This document shows, in pieces, positions 37,461 to 46,289 of a stretch of DNA of 64,000 nt. The position numbers were made by a program, and so were the translations under genes. Under the pieces are notes generated by a model. That model was not told the DNA's origin and made no database searches. It worked only from the letters and a program-made list of their open reading frames with translations. Origin of the DNA: Kiritimatiellota bacterium B12222. GTDB lineage: Bacteria > Verrucomicrobiota > Kiritimatiellia > SS1-B-03-39 > UBA6053. The stretch spans positions 1,116,001 to 1,180,000 of the forward strand of contig CP120722.1 in the NCBI GenBank assembly GCA_029719485.1. The letters run 5' to 3'. How positions within the stretch are numbered: position 1 is the stretch's first letter; every line of letters starts with the position of its first letter.

Positions 37461-39557
37461 ATGAAAAAAATAAACAACCTGTGCAGGCCACTCCTTTTGG
37501 GTGTGGCCTGCCTTCTTTTAAGTCTCCGAGCATTCGGGGATCTCGCACCTTTGACGGCGATCAGCCTGCAAGGGGACCCTTCGATCAATCAATCGGAGGC
37601 CTTGGAGGCGATGGAGCTTCCTCTCGGTAACCCGTTCGAGCCAGAAACTGCACAAGCGGCCGCTGACCGCCTCAGGCAATACTATTGGAAGTTGTACCAT
37701 CCGATGGCGCAAGTGAAGTGGCAGGCTGTGCCCGTAGACGGGCAGGAGGCCTTTCAGTTGGTCGTTACGGTTGAACCCGGTCCCAAAGGACGATTGCAAC
37801 TTGTGGTGTTTACCGGAAACGAACAGGTGGCGTCGTCTGACTTATTTGCGGTCTTGGACACCATCCCCCGGGAAGGGACCTGGAATCGTTTGGTTCGCAA
37901 AGACCGACTCAATCTTGAAGAGTTGGAAGCGGATCGGAGGCGTTTGATCGAGCTCTACCATCATTTGGGTTATCCCGATGTTGAAATCGGGGTTCCGGTG
38001 CTCGAAAAGCCAAAAGGCTTTGAAGGCTTTCAATTGACTTGGCCGATTACCCAAGAGGGTCAACAGTACAGTATTGGCTCTATTGGTTTCGATGCGGATA
38101 CCTTACCGAGTTCTGAAATTCTTGAATCTCTTATCACCGTGGAACCAGGAGATGTGTATGACTCAAGACAACTTCGTTCGATTCAAGTGCGCTTTCAGCA
38201 ATATCTGTTAAATGAAGGTTATGCTTTTTCTTCTGTAGATTTGAAATTGCTTCCGCAACCCGATGAGCGTCAAATGGATTTAGTGTTCATCGTGAAGATG
38301 GGTACACGACCCGTACTGCGGGATATTCATATTCGTGGAAATGAGGTTACCCAAGATCATGTGATTCTGCGGAATGTGGATGTTCAACCCGGGGACGTCT
38401 TCTCCGGAGTTGATTTATCGATGACCAAAGCACAGTTGGAAATCATGCCCATGTTTTCACAAGTGGCCTTGAATTATGATGGTGACCCCGCTTCAGGTTT
38501 TTATGATTTGAATGTGGATGTGAAAGAACGGAAAAGTGGCCGCTTTGAAGTAGGGGTCGGCTATGGCGAAACCGATGAAGTCACCTTCCAAGTGAATTTG
38601 TTGGAGCAAAACCTGTCCTTGTTGCCTCCCTTTAAAGGGGATGGTTTGGTGGGGCGAGTGAGTGCGAGTGTTTCAGATAGCTTCTTCAGTGTAGATGGTG
38701 CGATCACCAACCCACGGGTACATGACAGTGAATGGAACTGGTTCAACCAAGCGTACTGGGAAGATAGTGCACTGATTAGTGATTACTATGATCAGCAAAC
38801 ACTGCTCTTGCAGAGTATCTTTTCTTATCCCATTTACCCTGACCAATTGATTGGAATTGGACTTTCTGCAACGAGTTATCATATTTATGATGTGGATCCA
38901 TTGATTGCAGATCAATTGCCCGAGTCAGAACGTGATGTCAACGTGACCTCTGTGGTCTCTTATTGGGATCTGAACAAAACGGACAATGTCTTTTTACCCA
39001 CTTCAGGGGGACGGGTTCGTTTAGGGCTTGAGCTGGCCACAGAAGCTTTGGGCGGAAATATTGATATGGTCGGTACTCGTTTAGATGCGGCGTATTTTTA
39101 CAGTCCTTTTCCTGAACAAGTGTTGAGTATCCAAGTGAGTGTAGAAAATAAATCGGGAATGGGGGACAGTGAAACGCTGCCACTTCCATTACGTTTGTAC
39201 TTGGGTGGCGGTCAGAACCTTCGCGGTTTTGACTACCGTTCGGTTTCGCCTGCGAATGCTGAAGGTGAACTCATTGGAGGGCAAGGCTCCTGGTGGGCAT
39301 CGGTGGAGTATCGTTTCCCGACCATCTCGTGGTTAGATTTAGTACTGTTTCTCGATGTGGGTGATGTCACCTTAGATGCCTATGAATTTAGTGGTGAAGG
39401 GCCGGTAAGTGATGCGGGCTTTGGCTTCCTGATCTTTGCGGATAATTTCCCTGTTCGTTTTGACATTGCTACTCCTTTGAATACATACGAAACAGACACC
39501 ATAAATGAAGTGGGTGATTTCAGGTTGTCATTCTCGGCAGGCTACCGCTTCTACTAA
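37461..39557 (+). CDS. Omp85/BamA-like outer-membrane assembly protein, probably dedicated to the adhesin
   Basis: A 698-residue protein with a signal peptide (cleavage after about AFG, residue 26). Four POTRA-like segments can be recognised, starting near PLTAISLQGD, RLQLVVFTGNEQV, SIGSIGFDADTL and VLRDIHIRGNEV, the last two being most typical. The rest is a 16-stranded Omp85 barrel with the invariant LRGF motif (residues 587-590) and an aromatic C-terminus (YRFY). Omp85 proteins insert barrels into the outer membrane or export partners. The start codon is 5 bp behind the adhesin stop, so the genes are cotranscribed. It could also be the cell's general BamA, but general bamA genes usually stand with skp/lpx genes, absent here. 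Confidence 0.88.
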   Translation: MKKINNLCRPLLLGVACLLLSLRAFGDLAPLTAISLQGDPSINQSEALEAMELPLGNPFEPETAQAAADRLRQYYWKLYHPMAQVKWQAVPVDGQEAFQLVVTVEPGPKGRLQLVVFTGNEQVASSDLFAVLDTIPREGTWNRLVRKDRLNLEELEADRRRLIELYHHLGYPDVEIGVPVLEKPKGFEGFQLTWPITQEGQQYSIGSIGFDADTLPSSEILESLITVEPGDVYDSRQLRSIQVRFQQYLLNEGYAFSSVDLKLLPQPDERQMDLVFIVKMGTRPVLRDIHIRGNEVTQDHVILRNVDVQPGDVFSGVDLSMTKAQLEIMPMFSQVALNYDGDPASGFYDLNVDVKERKSGRFEVGVGYGETDEVTFQVNLLEQNLSLLPPFKGDGLVGRVSASVSDSFFSVDGAITNPRVHDSEWNWFNQAYWEDSALISDYYDQQTLLLQSIFSYPIYPDQLIGIGLSATSYHIYDVDPLIADQLPESERDVNVTSVVSYWDLNKTDNVFLPTSGGRVRLGLELATEALGGNIDMVGTRLDAAYFYSPFPEQVLSIQVSVENKSGMGDSETLPLPLRLYLGGGQNLRGFDYRSVSPANAEGELIGGQGSWWASVEYRFPTISWLDLVLFLDVGDVTLDAYEFSGEGPVSDAGFGFLIFADNFPVRFDIATPLNTYETDTINEVGDFRLSFSAGYRFY

Positions 39558-39571
39558 GGATACGACTACTT

Positions 39572-40879
39572 GTGAAAAAAACTCTCCTGCTTTTAGCTTT
39601 GATGATGATGTTGTTTGGCTCTGGTTGTGCCACGAGACCGACCGCGGGTCAAAATGCCGAATTTAAAATATTCAGTCTAAAAGTGAATTCCACGCCTCCC
39701 GGTGCACGATTGGTTACCCCGGAAGGTGTGGAAGAGTGGGAGGGCATCACCACCCCTGGAGATTTGAAATTCCAATTCATGAAGAGAGCCGGGGATAACT
39801 TCATGGGCAAGATGGGGTTGACCTCTTGGCAAGTTGAACTTTCCGCGGATCATCCTTGGATCGTGACTGAAAATGACGACGCGTATACTTTTAGAACTCC
39901 TGAATTAATTTTGGAAAAAGAAGGGTATGCCGCCCAGCCTTTTCATTACAGTTGGAGAATTCCAAAGGATTTTCAAAACAGAGATGCTGAAGGCAAAAAG
40001 ATGGGAGAGGTTTCTCCGTTCCGCAGTCTGAATGTCGTCATGCAGAATCCTACGCAACCGGAGTCCTTGCGTAAGATTAAAATCACCTCGGCTTCTGGTC
40101 CTATCGATATTTATGCCATGGGACCTGATGGGCAGCCCGGGGTGAAAATTGGCACGACTCCCTTTATGAACACTTTGGGTGTGGGCGCGGTGCGCGCAGC
40201 AGATGGACAGATCTTGGATTGGAAAATTTGGGATTTAAATCAGAGCAATGTGTGGAGCGTTACCAAAGGGGGCGTCATTTTGTTTAGTGGATTTTTGATG
40301 TGCGAAAATTACAAACCTGAAAAGGTGATGAATTTCCAAGTGATGACGTTAGAACCCGAACAAGCTGAGGATTTTGGGTTTGGGTTGCAGATGACCACAC
40401 CCTCGGTGCCCCAAGCTGAATTTACGTTGCATGTCGATACCTTGCCTTCGAAGTCTTCCATTTTCATTTACAATGATGACAATACCTTGGGGGAGCAATT
40501 AGGAAATGCTCCGGTTCAACTTACTATTGGATTGGCTCAGCAGTTGAGTCGATTCCCTGACGGGGTCTATGAACACAAAGATTGGATTTTGTGGGATCCT
40601 TCTGGATTATTTCGGTTGCGTGACAATGAAGCGGGTAATACGGAAGTCCTTTTCCGCAGTGCATTTTATTTAGATGGGTTTTCTCCGGAGCAAGTGACCC
40701 GATCGTTGATTGAATTGATTCCCGGTAAAGCTTTTCCTGCAACCAGAGTACTGAATATTCCGTTGTATAAACCTGAGCATGCGGCCATTCGAGAGGCTCA
40801 GAAATTGGGGAATCAAAAAGCAGAACCGAAAGCAGAAGTTGAACCTGCCCGTCCTGCTTTCATATGGAAAGCTCCCTGA
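39572..40879 (+). CDS. PEGA-like lipoprotein, third gene of the adhesin operon
   Basis: A 435-residue protein starting with GTG, 14 bp after the Omp85 stop and preceded by AAGGA. The signal ends in the lipobox LFGSGC (Cys19). Three PEGA-like beta segments are visible: KVNSTPPGARLVTPEG (about 30-50), KITSASGPIDIYAMGPDG (about 170-190) and LHVDTLPSKSSIFIYNDDNTLG (about 287-310). The tail is Lys/Glu/Ala/Pro-rich. PEGA-type domains are often at the envelope. In enterobacteria a lipoprotein (SadB) and in Acinetobacter TpgA assist trimeric autotransporters; a comparable role here is inference from operon position, without evident sequence relation. Confidence 0.7.
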   Translation: MKKTLLLLALMMMLFGSGCATRPTAGQNAEFKIFSLKVNSTPPGARLVTPEGVEEWEGITTPGDLKFQFMKRAGDNFMGKMGLTSWQVELSADHPWIVTENDDAYTFRTPELILEKEGYAAQPFHYSWRIPKDFQNRDAEGKKMGEVSPFRSLNVVMQNPTQPESLRKIKITSASGPIDIYAMGPDGQPGVKIGTTPFMNTLGVGAVRAADGQILDWKIWDLNQSNVWSVTKGGVILFSGFLMCENYKPEKVMNFQVMTLEPEQAEDFGFGLQMTTPSVPQAEFTLHVDTLPSKSSIFIYNDDNTLGEQLGNAPVQLTIGLAQQLSRFPDGVYEHKDWILWDPSGLFRLRDNEAGNTEVLFRSAFYLDGFSPEQVTRSLIELIPGKAFPATRVLNIPLYKPEHAAIREAQKLGNQKAEPKAEVEPARPAFIWKAP

Positions 40880-40905
40880 TCTGAGCGGGAGGCGAAAACC
40901 AAGAA

Positions 40906-41508
40906 TTAACGGGAGGGAGGCCGGGGGGGGGTGCTTTTGGCTTGGGCGCCTTTTTTGGCCCGGCTTTTGCGAAGAAAGTTAGCTAAAAAAAGTATGGCTA
41001 ACAGAGAGAGCGTCCCAAAAATCCAAGGTTCATAGCGGTGGATATTTCCCATGGCCAGTTCCAGCGCTTTCCCAAACATCGAACCCAGTACGGTAATAAC
41101 GGAGGCCCAGAGCAACGCCCCTGCGAGATTGAGGCTGAAGAATTTAGAGGGTGTAAAACCGGCCGCCCCCAGCAAGAAAGGAGTCAGGATGGTGAATCCG
41201 GGCACGAATCTGTAGCCGAGAAACAGAAGCAGTTCATGATGGTTGAGGAAGGTCAGCACTTCCTCCGATTTTGATTTCCAAATGGGCCTATTCTTTAAAA
41301 GCCGTTGTCCCTTGGCGTGTCCAATCATAAAAAAGAGCTGATTGCCGAGAGATGCGCCGATAAATGCGGCGAAAATCACCCAAGGAAGTTCGAGATATCC
41401 GCGGCGTGCGGACAGTCCGCCCATGATGAGTACAGGATTGCTTTCGAAAAATGCACCGGCACCCACTGCGCCGTATCCATATTGGGTGATGAGCTGATCC
41501 AGTGTCAT
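40906..41508 (-). CDS. DedA/VTT-family membrane protein
   Basis: A 200-residue membrane protein with the DedA arrangement: a re-entrant segment near FFESNPVLIMGGLSARRGY, LPWVIFAAFIGASLGNQLFFMIGHAKG, then the GYRFVPGFTILTPFLLGAAG block and C-terminal helices. Family members act in lipid (undecaprenyl phosphate or phosphatidylethanolamine) transport and proton-coupled processes. The usual second Arg of the RFxPGxR motif is Phe-Thr here, which is unusual. The Lys/Pro-rich tail is cytoplasmic. It is convergent with the adhesin operon. Confidence 0.82.
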   Translation of the reverse strand: MTLDQLITQYGYGAVGAGAFFESNPVLIMGGLSARRGYLELPWVIFAAFIGASLGNQLFFMIGHAKGQRLLKNRPIWKSKSEEVLTFLNHHELLLFLGYRFVPGFTILTPFLLGAAGFTPSKFFSLNLAGALLWASVITVLGSMFGKALELAMGNIHRYEPWIFGTLSLLAILFLANFLRKSRAKKGAQAKSTPPRPPSR

Positions 41509-41653
41509 GATGGGGGGAGGGGTACTTGCTGCACCATTCGTTTTTCCGGTGATTTCATAAGCAAATTTCTAGGGGAATTCAGGGCTTTGTCAAGATGGTG
41601 TATGCACATCCCCGTGATGAAGGACTGTTGCCGTTGCAGGGAGTGTGCAGGAT

Positions 41654-42508
41654 TTAGAAGTATAGACTGACTCCCGCTCCGAGCTCGTAGTGTAAATTAG
41701 TCTCTTTGATGACGGGCAAACGATAGACCCCTTCTAACACCCAACGTTTTTGTTCTCCCAGAAGGTAACGGAGTCCGAAAATGAGTGTATAATCCGTTTT
41801 GTCATGTACGCGGTTATGCTTGATGTCGTAATTGGCATTCCAAAGGAGGGTAGATGAGGGAAGAAGGGTGCCGTGAAGACCTACCGAGAAGTAGGGTTTG
41901 TTCTCTTCCTTTCCGCCTGGTTCGGTATAGAGGGAGTATTCATAGCCCAATCCTAATTTTACCCGGAGGTAGGGATTAAACTCATGAGAGCTGTTGGCTT
42001 CGAGAATGAGGTCGTCTGAGCCGTTCCCTAAGGTGAGATCTTTGGCCGTATTCAAGCGTCCACCCACGGCCGCACTGACCCGGAATCCTTCAGTCACTCT
42101 GAAAGATCTGTTGAGAAGAACGCGGATATCACTCAAACCACGGTCGTCTCCAGGATCAACGGATTCAAAGGGGACTGCGAGTTTTAGACCCCATTCTTTT
42201 TTGTCACCAAAGGTATATCCCGCGAGGATATCCACGGCGTTCTTTGTTTCATTCTCCGTCTTGGAGGAATAGGTATAAAAGACTTTGATCGTTTTTTCGT
42301 TCACTGTTCTATCCACACCCGACACCAGTCGACTTCGCATTTTTTCTGGAGCAACCGTGCTGGGAGTTTCGGTAGTGATTTCACTTTGTGAGCTGGGTTG
42401 GGCCATGCCAGCCCCGCCCACAACGATAAACATACAGAATGCACACAATTTCAGCTTTGGAGCTGTGGCGAAGGCATGGAGGAAGGGAGAGGGGTGGGTG
42501 GGTTTCAT
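41654..42508 (-). CDS. Outer-membrane beta-barrel protein of unknown function
   Basis: The ATG at 42508 gives 284 residues with a signal peptide (hydrophobic CAFCMFIVVGGAGMAQ, cleavage after about MAQ, residue 36). The remaining sequence alternates polar and hydrophobic residues in about 10-12 strands (for example LKLAVPFESVDPGDDRGLSD, then FRVSAAVGGRLN), ending in Phe, as expected of an outer-membrane barrel of the transporter-like or phenol-degradation type. The function is not recognisable. It starts upstream of the DedA gene, which is separated by 145 bp and on the same strand. Confidence 0.65.
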   Translation of the reverse strand: MKPTHPSPFLHAFATAPKLKLCAFCMFIVVGGAGMAQPSSQSEITTETPSTVAPEKMRSRLVSGVDRTVNEKTIKVFYTYSSKTENETKNAVDILAGYTFGDKKEWGLKLAVPFESVDPGDDRGLSDIRVLLNRSFRVTEGFRVSAAVGGRLNTAKDLTLGNGSDDLILEANSSHEFNPYLRVKLGLGYEYSLYTEPGGKEENKPYFSVGLHGTLLPSSTLLWNANYDIKHNRVHDKTDYTLIFGLRYLLGEQKRWVLEGVYRLPVIKETNLHYELGAGVSLYF

Positions 42509-42866
42509 TCTCGAGATCAAGGGGCTTAAAATCAGTTTTGCAAATCTCATTTGGAAATCCAAAAGTCGAGCCTTTGTAGATGATCGTGTAGAGATATTTG
42601 ATCCATCCCTCATGTTTGGATTTGCCCCTAAGCCTCTTTTGAACTTTTATGTTTTTTCGGGTGACTTTGTGAGGCTGCTGAACGGAGATTCCTTTGCCCT
42701 GATGGGGGGGGGCGATCGAAGATCGAGGGGCTTCGCATGCTCGCGTAGGAGTATTTGATCTGGTCATGGGATGAAGTCACACCTTAAAAGGTGAACTCAA
42801 GAGGTCGTTATTTAATTTTTTAAGATATCTATTGTCCTAATCCGTCTCTTTAACTACTCTTTACAT
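42509..42866. other. 358-bp divergent intergenic region
   Basis: The region between the barrel protein gene (minus) and the GH2 gene (plus) has overlapping open frames in several directions, but none with a convincing start, codon bias or family resemblance. A run of eight G and a GATCGAAGATCG repeat are at about 42706-42725. An AT-rich stretch (42805-42865) probably holds the GH2 promoter. Confidence 0.4.
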
Positions 42867-44603
42867 ATGTTGCGCTCATTTACTACTCATGTTGTACGCC
42901 CTGTCCGATCTTTAGACGGACTGTGGGATATTCGCCCGGAACTGAATGGGACTTCTCGGGGGAAAGCTCCACGGAGTTATTCGCGAAAAATCGAAGTACC
43001 ATCGGCTTGGGAGTCGTTACCTGATTTATGGGATTTCCGTGGTACTGTTTGGTATCGCAAAAAATTTATGACCGAGACTCAGGGGAATTTACGCTTGGTG
43101 TTTGGTGGGGTGAGTCATACGGCCAAAGTGCTGTTAGATGGGAAGGAAGTGGGAGGCCATTATGATGCCTTTACCCCTTGGGAAGTTGTGGTGCCTCAGG
43201 TGGATGCGGGCGAGCATGAGGTGGTGGTGGAAGTCGATAATCGTTTTGGGGATCACAGCGCCTTACATATTCCCAACGATTATTATACCTATGGCGGTAT
43301 TACGCGTCCGGTGGAACTGCACGAAGTTCCTGATCAATATATTGAGAACATATTTGCGGTACCGCGCCTCTATCGTGGAAAATGGCAATTGGATGTGCGG
43401 GTGCGGGTAAAAAACATTGGACAAGATGCGGCTTTTGGCACTTTGAAAGTGCGAATTTCCGGACAAGAATTGTTACTCACCTTACCCAAAATGGAATCTG
43501 GCGAGAACGGTGAGGTTTCAGGAACCTTGCGGAATTTGGCTGTAAAACCTTGGTGTGAAACGCATCCGAATCTGTATCCTTTACAGGCAGAACTTTGGGA
43601 AGAAGGGGAATTGTGTGATGATTTGATCGACCGGGTGGGTTTCCGTGAGATCAAAGTCAAAGGGAAAAAGTTGTACCTCAATGGTGAAGACCTGCACTTA
43701 CGCGGGTTTAACCGTCATGAATCCTCTCCGATTTATGGCTGTGCGATCCCCACAGCGTTGATGGCGCATGATTTGGATTTATTTGATGACCTCAACTGCA
43801 ATTTTTTGCGGACCTGTCATTATCCCAACGATCAGCGTTTATTGGACATGTGTGATGAAAGAGGAATCTACGTGTGGGAGGAAAGTCATTCCCGCCAAAC
43901 GCCTTTTGATCCGCCCATCTTTGAAGCACAGATCAAGCAAAGCACCTTGGAGATGGTGGAAAATCATTATAATCATCCCTGTATTTTGATGTGGGGCAGT
44001 TTGAACGAATGTGAGAGTCGCACGCCGGAAGGGGTGGAGATGCATAGAGAAGTGATTGGATATTTAAAATCCCTGGATCACTCTCGCCCGGTTACCTACG
44101 CAGCGAACAAACTGAAAGAAGACAAATGTTTGGGTTTTGCGGATATCGTTTCCTTTAATATTTATACGGGATGGTATGGGGGTGGCCCTGAAAACATAAA
44201 AGGCTTTATTGACGACTTCCTGAGTTGGGTGGATAGCCCTGAGAGTTTAGGCGGCAAAGGCAAACCTGTTATTATTAGTGAATTTGGTGCAGGTGCGATA
44301 CCGGGTTGCCGGAATCCTCAGGCGGATTTTTGGTCTGAAGAGTATCAGGTGGTTGTCTTGGAAGAGGCGCTGAAGACATATCTTCATCACCCACGTATTT
44401 GTGGATCGGCTATTTGGCAGTTCTGTGATGGACGAGTGAGTAATGAACCCAATCCTTCTCCTGACAATACTTTTTCCCCCATGGACCGCCCTCGCTGTAT
44501 GAATAATAAAGGAGTGGTGGATGAATACCGTCGCCCCAAATTGTCTTATCCTGTGGTCAAAGCGTTAATGGCTACCGCAGTGAAAAAGCACGGCAAGATT
44601 TAA
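42867..44603 (+). CDS. GH2-family glycosidase (beta-glucuronidase/beta-galactosidase-like), no signal peptide
   Basis: A 578-residue enzyme with the GH2 order: N-terminal sugar-binding domain (to about 160, with GITRPVELHEVP), immunoglobulin-like domain (to about 260) and a TIM barrel. RGFNRHESSPIYG (about 279-291) and RTCHYPND are typical of GH2. The acid/base is E381 in GSLNECES and the nucleophile E471 in IISEFGAGAIPG. The length is close to beta-glucuronidases (about 600) and shorter than LacZ. There is no signal peptide, so it acts in the cytoplasm. The substrate is uncertain; glucuronide or galactoside are the leading guesses. A terminator follows 22 bp downstream. Confidence 0.88.
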   Translation: MLRSFTTHVVRPVRSLDGLWDIRPELNGTSRGKAPRSYSRKIEVPSAWESLPDLWDFRGTVWYRKKFMTETQGNLRLVFGGVSHTAKVLLDGKEVGGHYDAFTPWEVVVPQVDAGEHEVVVEVDNRFGDHSALHIPNDYYTYGGITRPVELHEVPDQYIENIFAVPRLYRGKWQLDVRVRVKNIGQDAAFGTLKVRISGQELLLTLPKMESGENGEVSGTLRNLAVKPWCETHPNLYPLQAELWEEGELCDDLIDRVGFREIKVKGKKLYLNGEDLHLRGFNRHESSPIYGCAIPTALMAHDLDLFDDLNCNFLRTCHYPNDQRLLDMCDERGIYVWEESHSRQTPFDPPIFEAQIKQSTLEMVENHYNHPCILMWGSLNECESRTPEGVEMHREVIGYLKSLDHSRPVTYAANKLKEDKCLGFADIVSFNIYTGWYGGGPENIKGFIDDFLSWVDSPESLGGKGKPVIISEFGAGAIPGCRNPQADFWSEEYQVVVLEEALKTYLHHPRICGSAIWQFCDGRVSNEPNPSPDNTFSPMDRPRCMNNKGVVDEYRRPKLSYPVVKALMATAVKKHGKI

Positions 44604-44624
44604 CTCCTGCGTCTACTGAATGCG

Positions 44625-44660
44625 AAAGAACCCAAGCCTGTAGGTGCTTGGGTTCTTTTG
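44625..44660. terminator. Rho-independent terminator between convergent genes
   Basis: A perfect 13-bp stem, AAAGAACCCAAGC (44625-44637) and GCTTGGGTTCTTT (44646-44658), with an 8-base loop and T-rich 3' side. It ends GH2 transcription and, read on the other strand, may also stop transcripts from the minus-strand DUF2959 gene. Confidence 0.85.
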
Positions 44661-44694
44661 TTTTGAAGGAAAGGAGGGGTTTACGGCGATACCC

Positions 44695-45351
44695 TTAGGC
44701 TCCTTTCATGGTTGCAATGAACGCATCAGCTTCGGCAATGGATTTTTCCATTTCGACGATCAGAGCTGTTACGTCGGTTTGGATTTGGGCTGCTTCACCT
44801 TTGATGCCTGCAATCGCGCGGCTATTGAGGTTGTGTTTGAGGTAGAGTACTTGATCCCCAAAAGTGGTTAACACGGGATTCATAGAATCTGCGGCTGTGC
44901 GCATGCTATCGATTAATTGCGCGTACATCTTTTGAGTTTCTTTGAGCTGGCGTTCACTGTCTTCGCGTAGGCTCGCATTGGAATACTGTTTTAATTCAGC
45001 TTTCCATTCTTTGAACAAGCGCTGGGCTACTTCATCGATTGCGGCGATGCGTTCGTTGACATTTTTAGCTTCTTTGGTGCATTTGTCGTATTCTTTTGAA
45101 AGTTTGTTGTATTGTTTTTCAAGGTTACCGCCGTCAAAATTTACGACCACAGAAAATTGTTCTAAGGCTGAGGTCATTTGCTCTTTGGCATCTTCTTGGG
45201 CATCACGGCCACTTTCTACGCGATCGACCAAGATATCTCTTTTTTCATATCCTAATTTTTCCATCCCTCCGTAATAGGCGGATTTACATCCGGAGAGAAG
45301 GCTGAGAGAGAGCAGGGCGAAACTGAGGGGCAGGAGGGATGTTTTTTTCAT
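44695..45351 (-). CDS. DUF2959-family lipoprotein, coiled-coil
   Basis: The ATG at 45351 gives 218 residues with a lipoprotein signal (LLSGC lipobox, Cys about 21). The body matches DUF2959, with YYGGMEKLGYEKRDILVDRVESGRDAQEDAKEQ, and is almost entirely alpha-helical with heptad-like repeats. The ending RTAADSMNPVLTTFGDQVLYLKHNLN is also typical. The family is widespread in marine Gammaproteobacteria and Verrucomicrobiota and has no known function. The protein is expected on the periplasmic side of a membrane. Confidence 0.82.
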   Translation of the reverse strand: MKKTSLLPLSFALLSLSLLSGCKSAYYGGMEKLGYEKRDILVDRVESGRDAQEDAKEQMTSALEQFSVVVNFDGGNLEKQYNKLSKEYDKCTKEAKNVNERIAAIDEVAQRLFKEWKAELKQYSNASLREDSERQLKETQKMYAQLIDSMRTAADSMNPVLTTFGDQVLYLKHNLNSRAIAGIKGEAAQIQTDVTALIVEMEKSIAEADAFIATMKGA

Positions 45352-45420
45352 GACACTGATCGTAAGGTTAAGAGGTATGTTGTATATAAATAAGCAAAAG
45401 AGAATGAAAGGCAAGGGGGA

Positions 45421-45813
45421 TTATTTGTAGCCGTAATGGTCTTTCCACGATTGAATGGATTCTAAGGAGAGAGCTTCTAATATGGATTGAATCTCTTTGA
45501 GTGATTGTTCCGCCTGGGCTTCTAGTTCAGGATCTCCTGTATTTGAGCCGTTGATGATGATGAACATGAGGTTATTTACCCGGTCTTTCAACATATGGGT
45601 GGCTTCAAGAATGACCTGTTTTCTCAATTTTCGTTCACGGTGACGTACTAAAAAAAAGATCAGTCCGTGTATAGATGCGATGACCAAGGAGACGAGAGTG
45701 ATGATATACCATTTGTTTTCATTTACTCCCGGGATCATTGTGATGAGCAAGAGGCAAATGAGTAATCCGATAGAGGTGAGAATCAGTTCAAGATACTTTT
45801 GAAAAAAACGCAT
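45421..45813 (-). CDS. Small two-helix membrane protein, unknown function
   Basis: A 130-residue protein with two transmembrane helices (about 9-28 and 36-56) followed by a basic stretch (RHRERKLRKQ) and a helical tail with ATHMLKDRVNNLMFIIING, reminiscent of the His-containing helix of histidine kinase dimerisation domains. No ATPase domain follows. It lies 69 bp upstream of the DUF2959 gene on the same strand, so it may be cotranscribed with it. The function is unknown. Confidence 0.55.
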   Translation of the reverse strand: MRFFQKYLELILTSIGLLICLLLITMIPGVNENKWYIITLVSLVIASIHGLIFFLVRHRERKLRKQVILEATHMLKDRVNNLMFIIINGSNTGDPELEAQAEQSLKEIQSILEALSLESIQSWKDHYGYK

Positions 45814-45980
45814 GTTTAAATTTAGGGCGTGGAGAGAGGGAAGTCAATGAGCTGAAAAGGATAATCAACGTCATCCCCGAGGTTGTCGCTTGGATCGATT
45901 CGTGGTGATTTGCGTATTTGGTGCAGTTCCCATAGGGCTCTCGGCTTGACCTACGCGCTCCAAATCGTTAGCTAAACCGC

Positions 45981-46289
45981 ATGAGTCAACCTACCCCCGA
46001 TCTGGATCATGTGGACGTCACCTATGTGGCGAACCTCGCACGTATTGAATTGTCAGCAGCGGAAACCGAAAAGTTCCAAGGGGAACTCGATGATGTGCTG
46101 GCCTATATTCATCAACTTAACGAATTAGATTTGGAGGGCATTGAACCGATGTCACATCCACATCCTCGTGAAAATGTGTTACGGGAGGATGTGCCTGTCG
46201 AGGCACCTGATCGTGAGTTGTTGCTCAACAATGCACCTGCCCGGGTACAGGATTTGATCAGAGTCCCACAAATGATGGAGGATGCATGA
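45981..46289 (+). CDS. gatC: Asp-tRNA(Asn)/Glu-tRNA(Gln) amidotransferase subunit C
   Basis: A 102-residue GatC. VDVTYVANLARIELSAAETEKFQGELDDVLAYIHQLNELD and the C-terminal APDRELLLNNAP region are the family blocks. GatC wraps around the GatA-GatB interface and stabilises the complex that amidates misacylated Glu-tRNA(Gln) and/or Asp-tRNA(Asn). It overlaps gatA by 4 bp. Confidence 0.95.
   Translation: MSQPTPDLDHVDVTYVANLARIELSAAETEKFQGELDDVLAYIHQLNELDLEGIEPMSHPHPRENVLREDVPVEAPDRELLLNNAPARVQDLIRVPQMMEDA

Noticed and set aside
42285..42758. Plus-strand frame of 157 codons opposite the barrel-protein gene
   Set aside because: It is antisense to the signal peptide region of the minus-strand gene, without family resemblance or convincing start.
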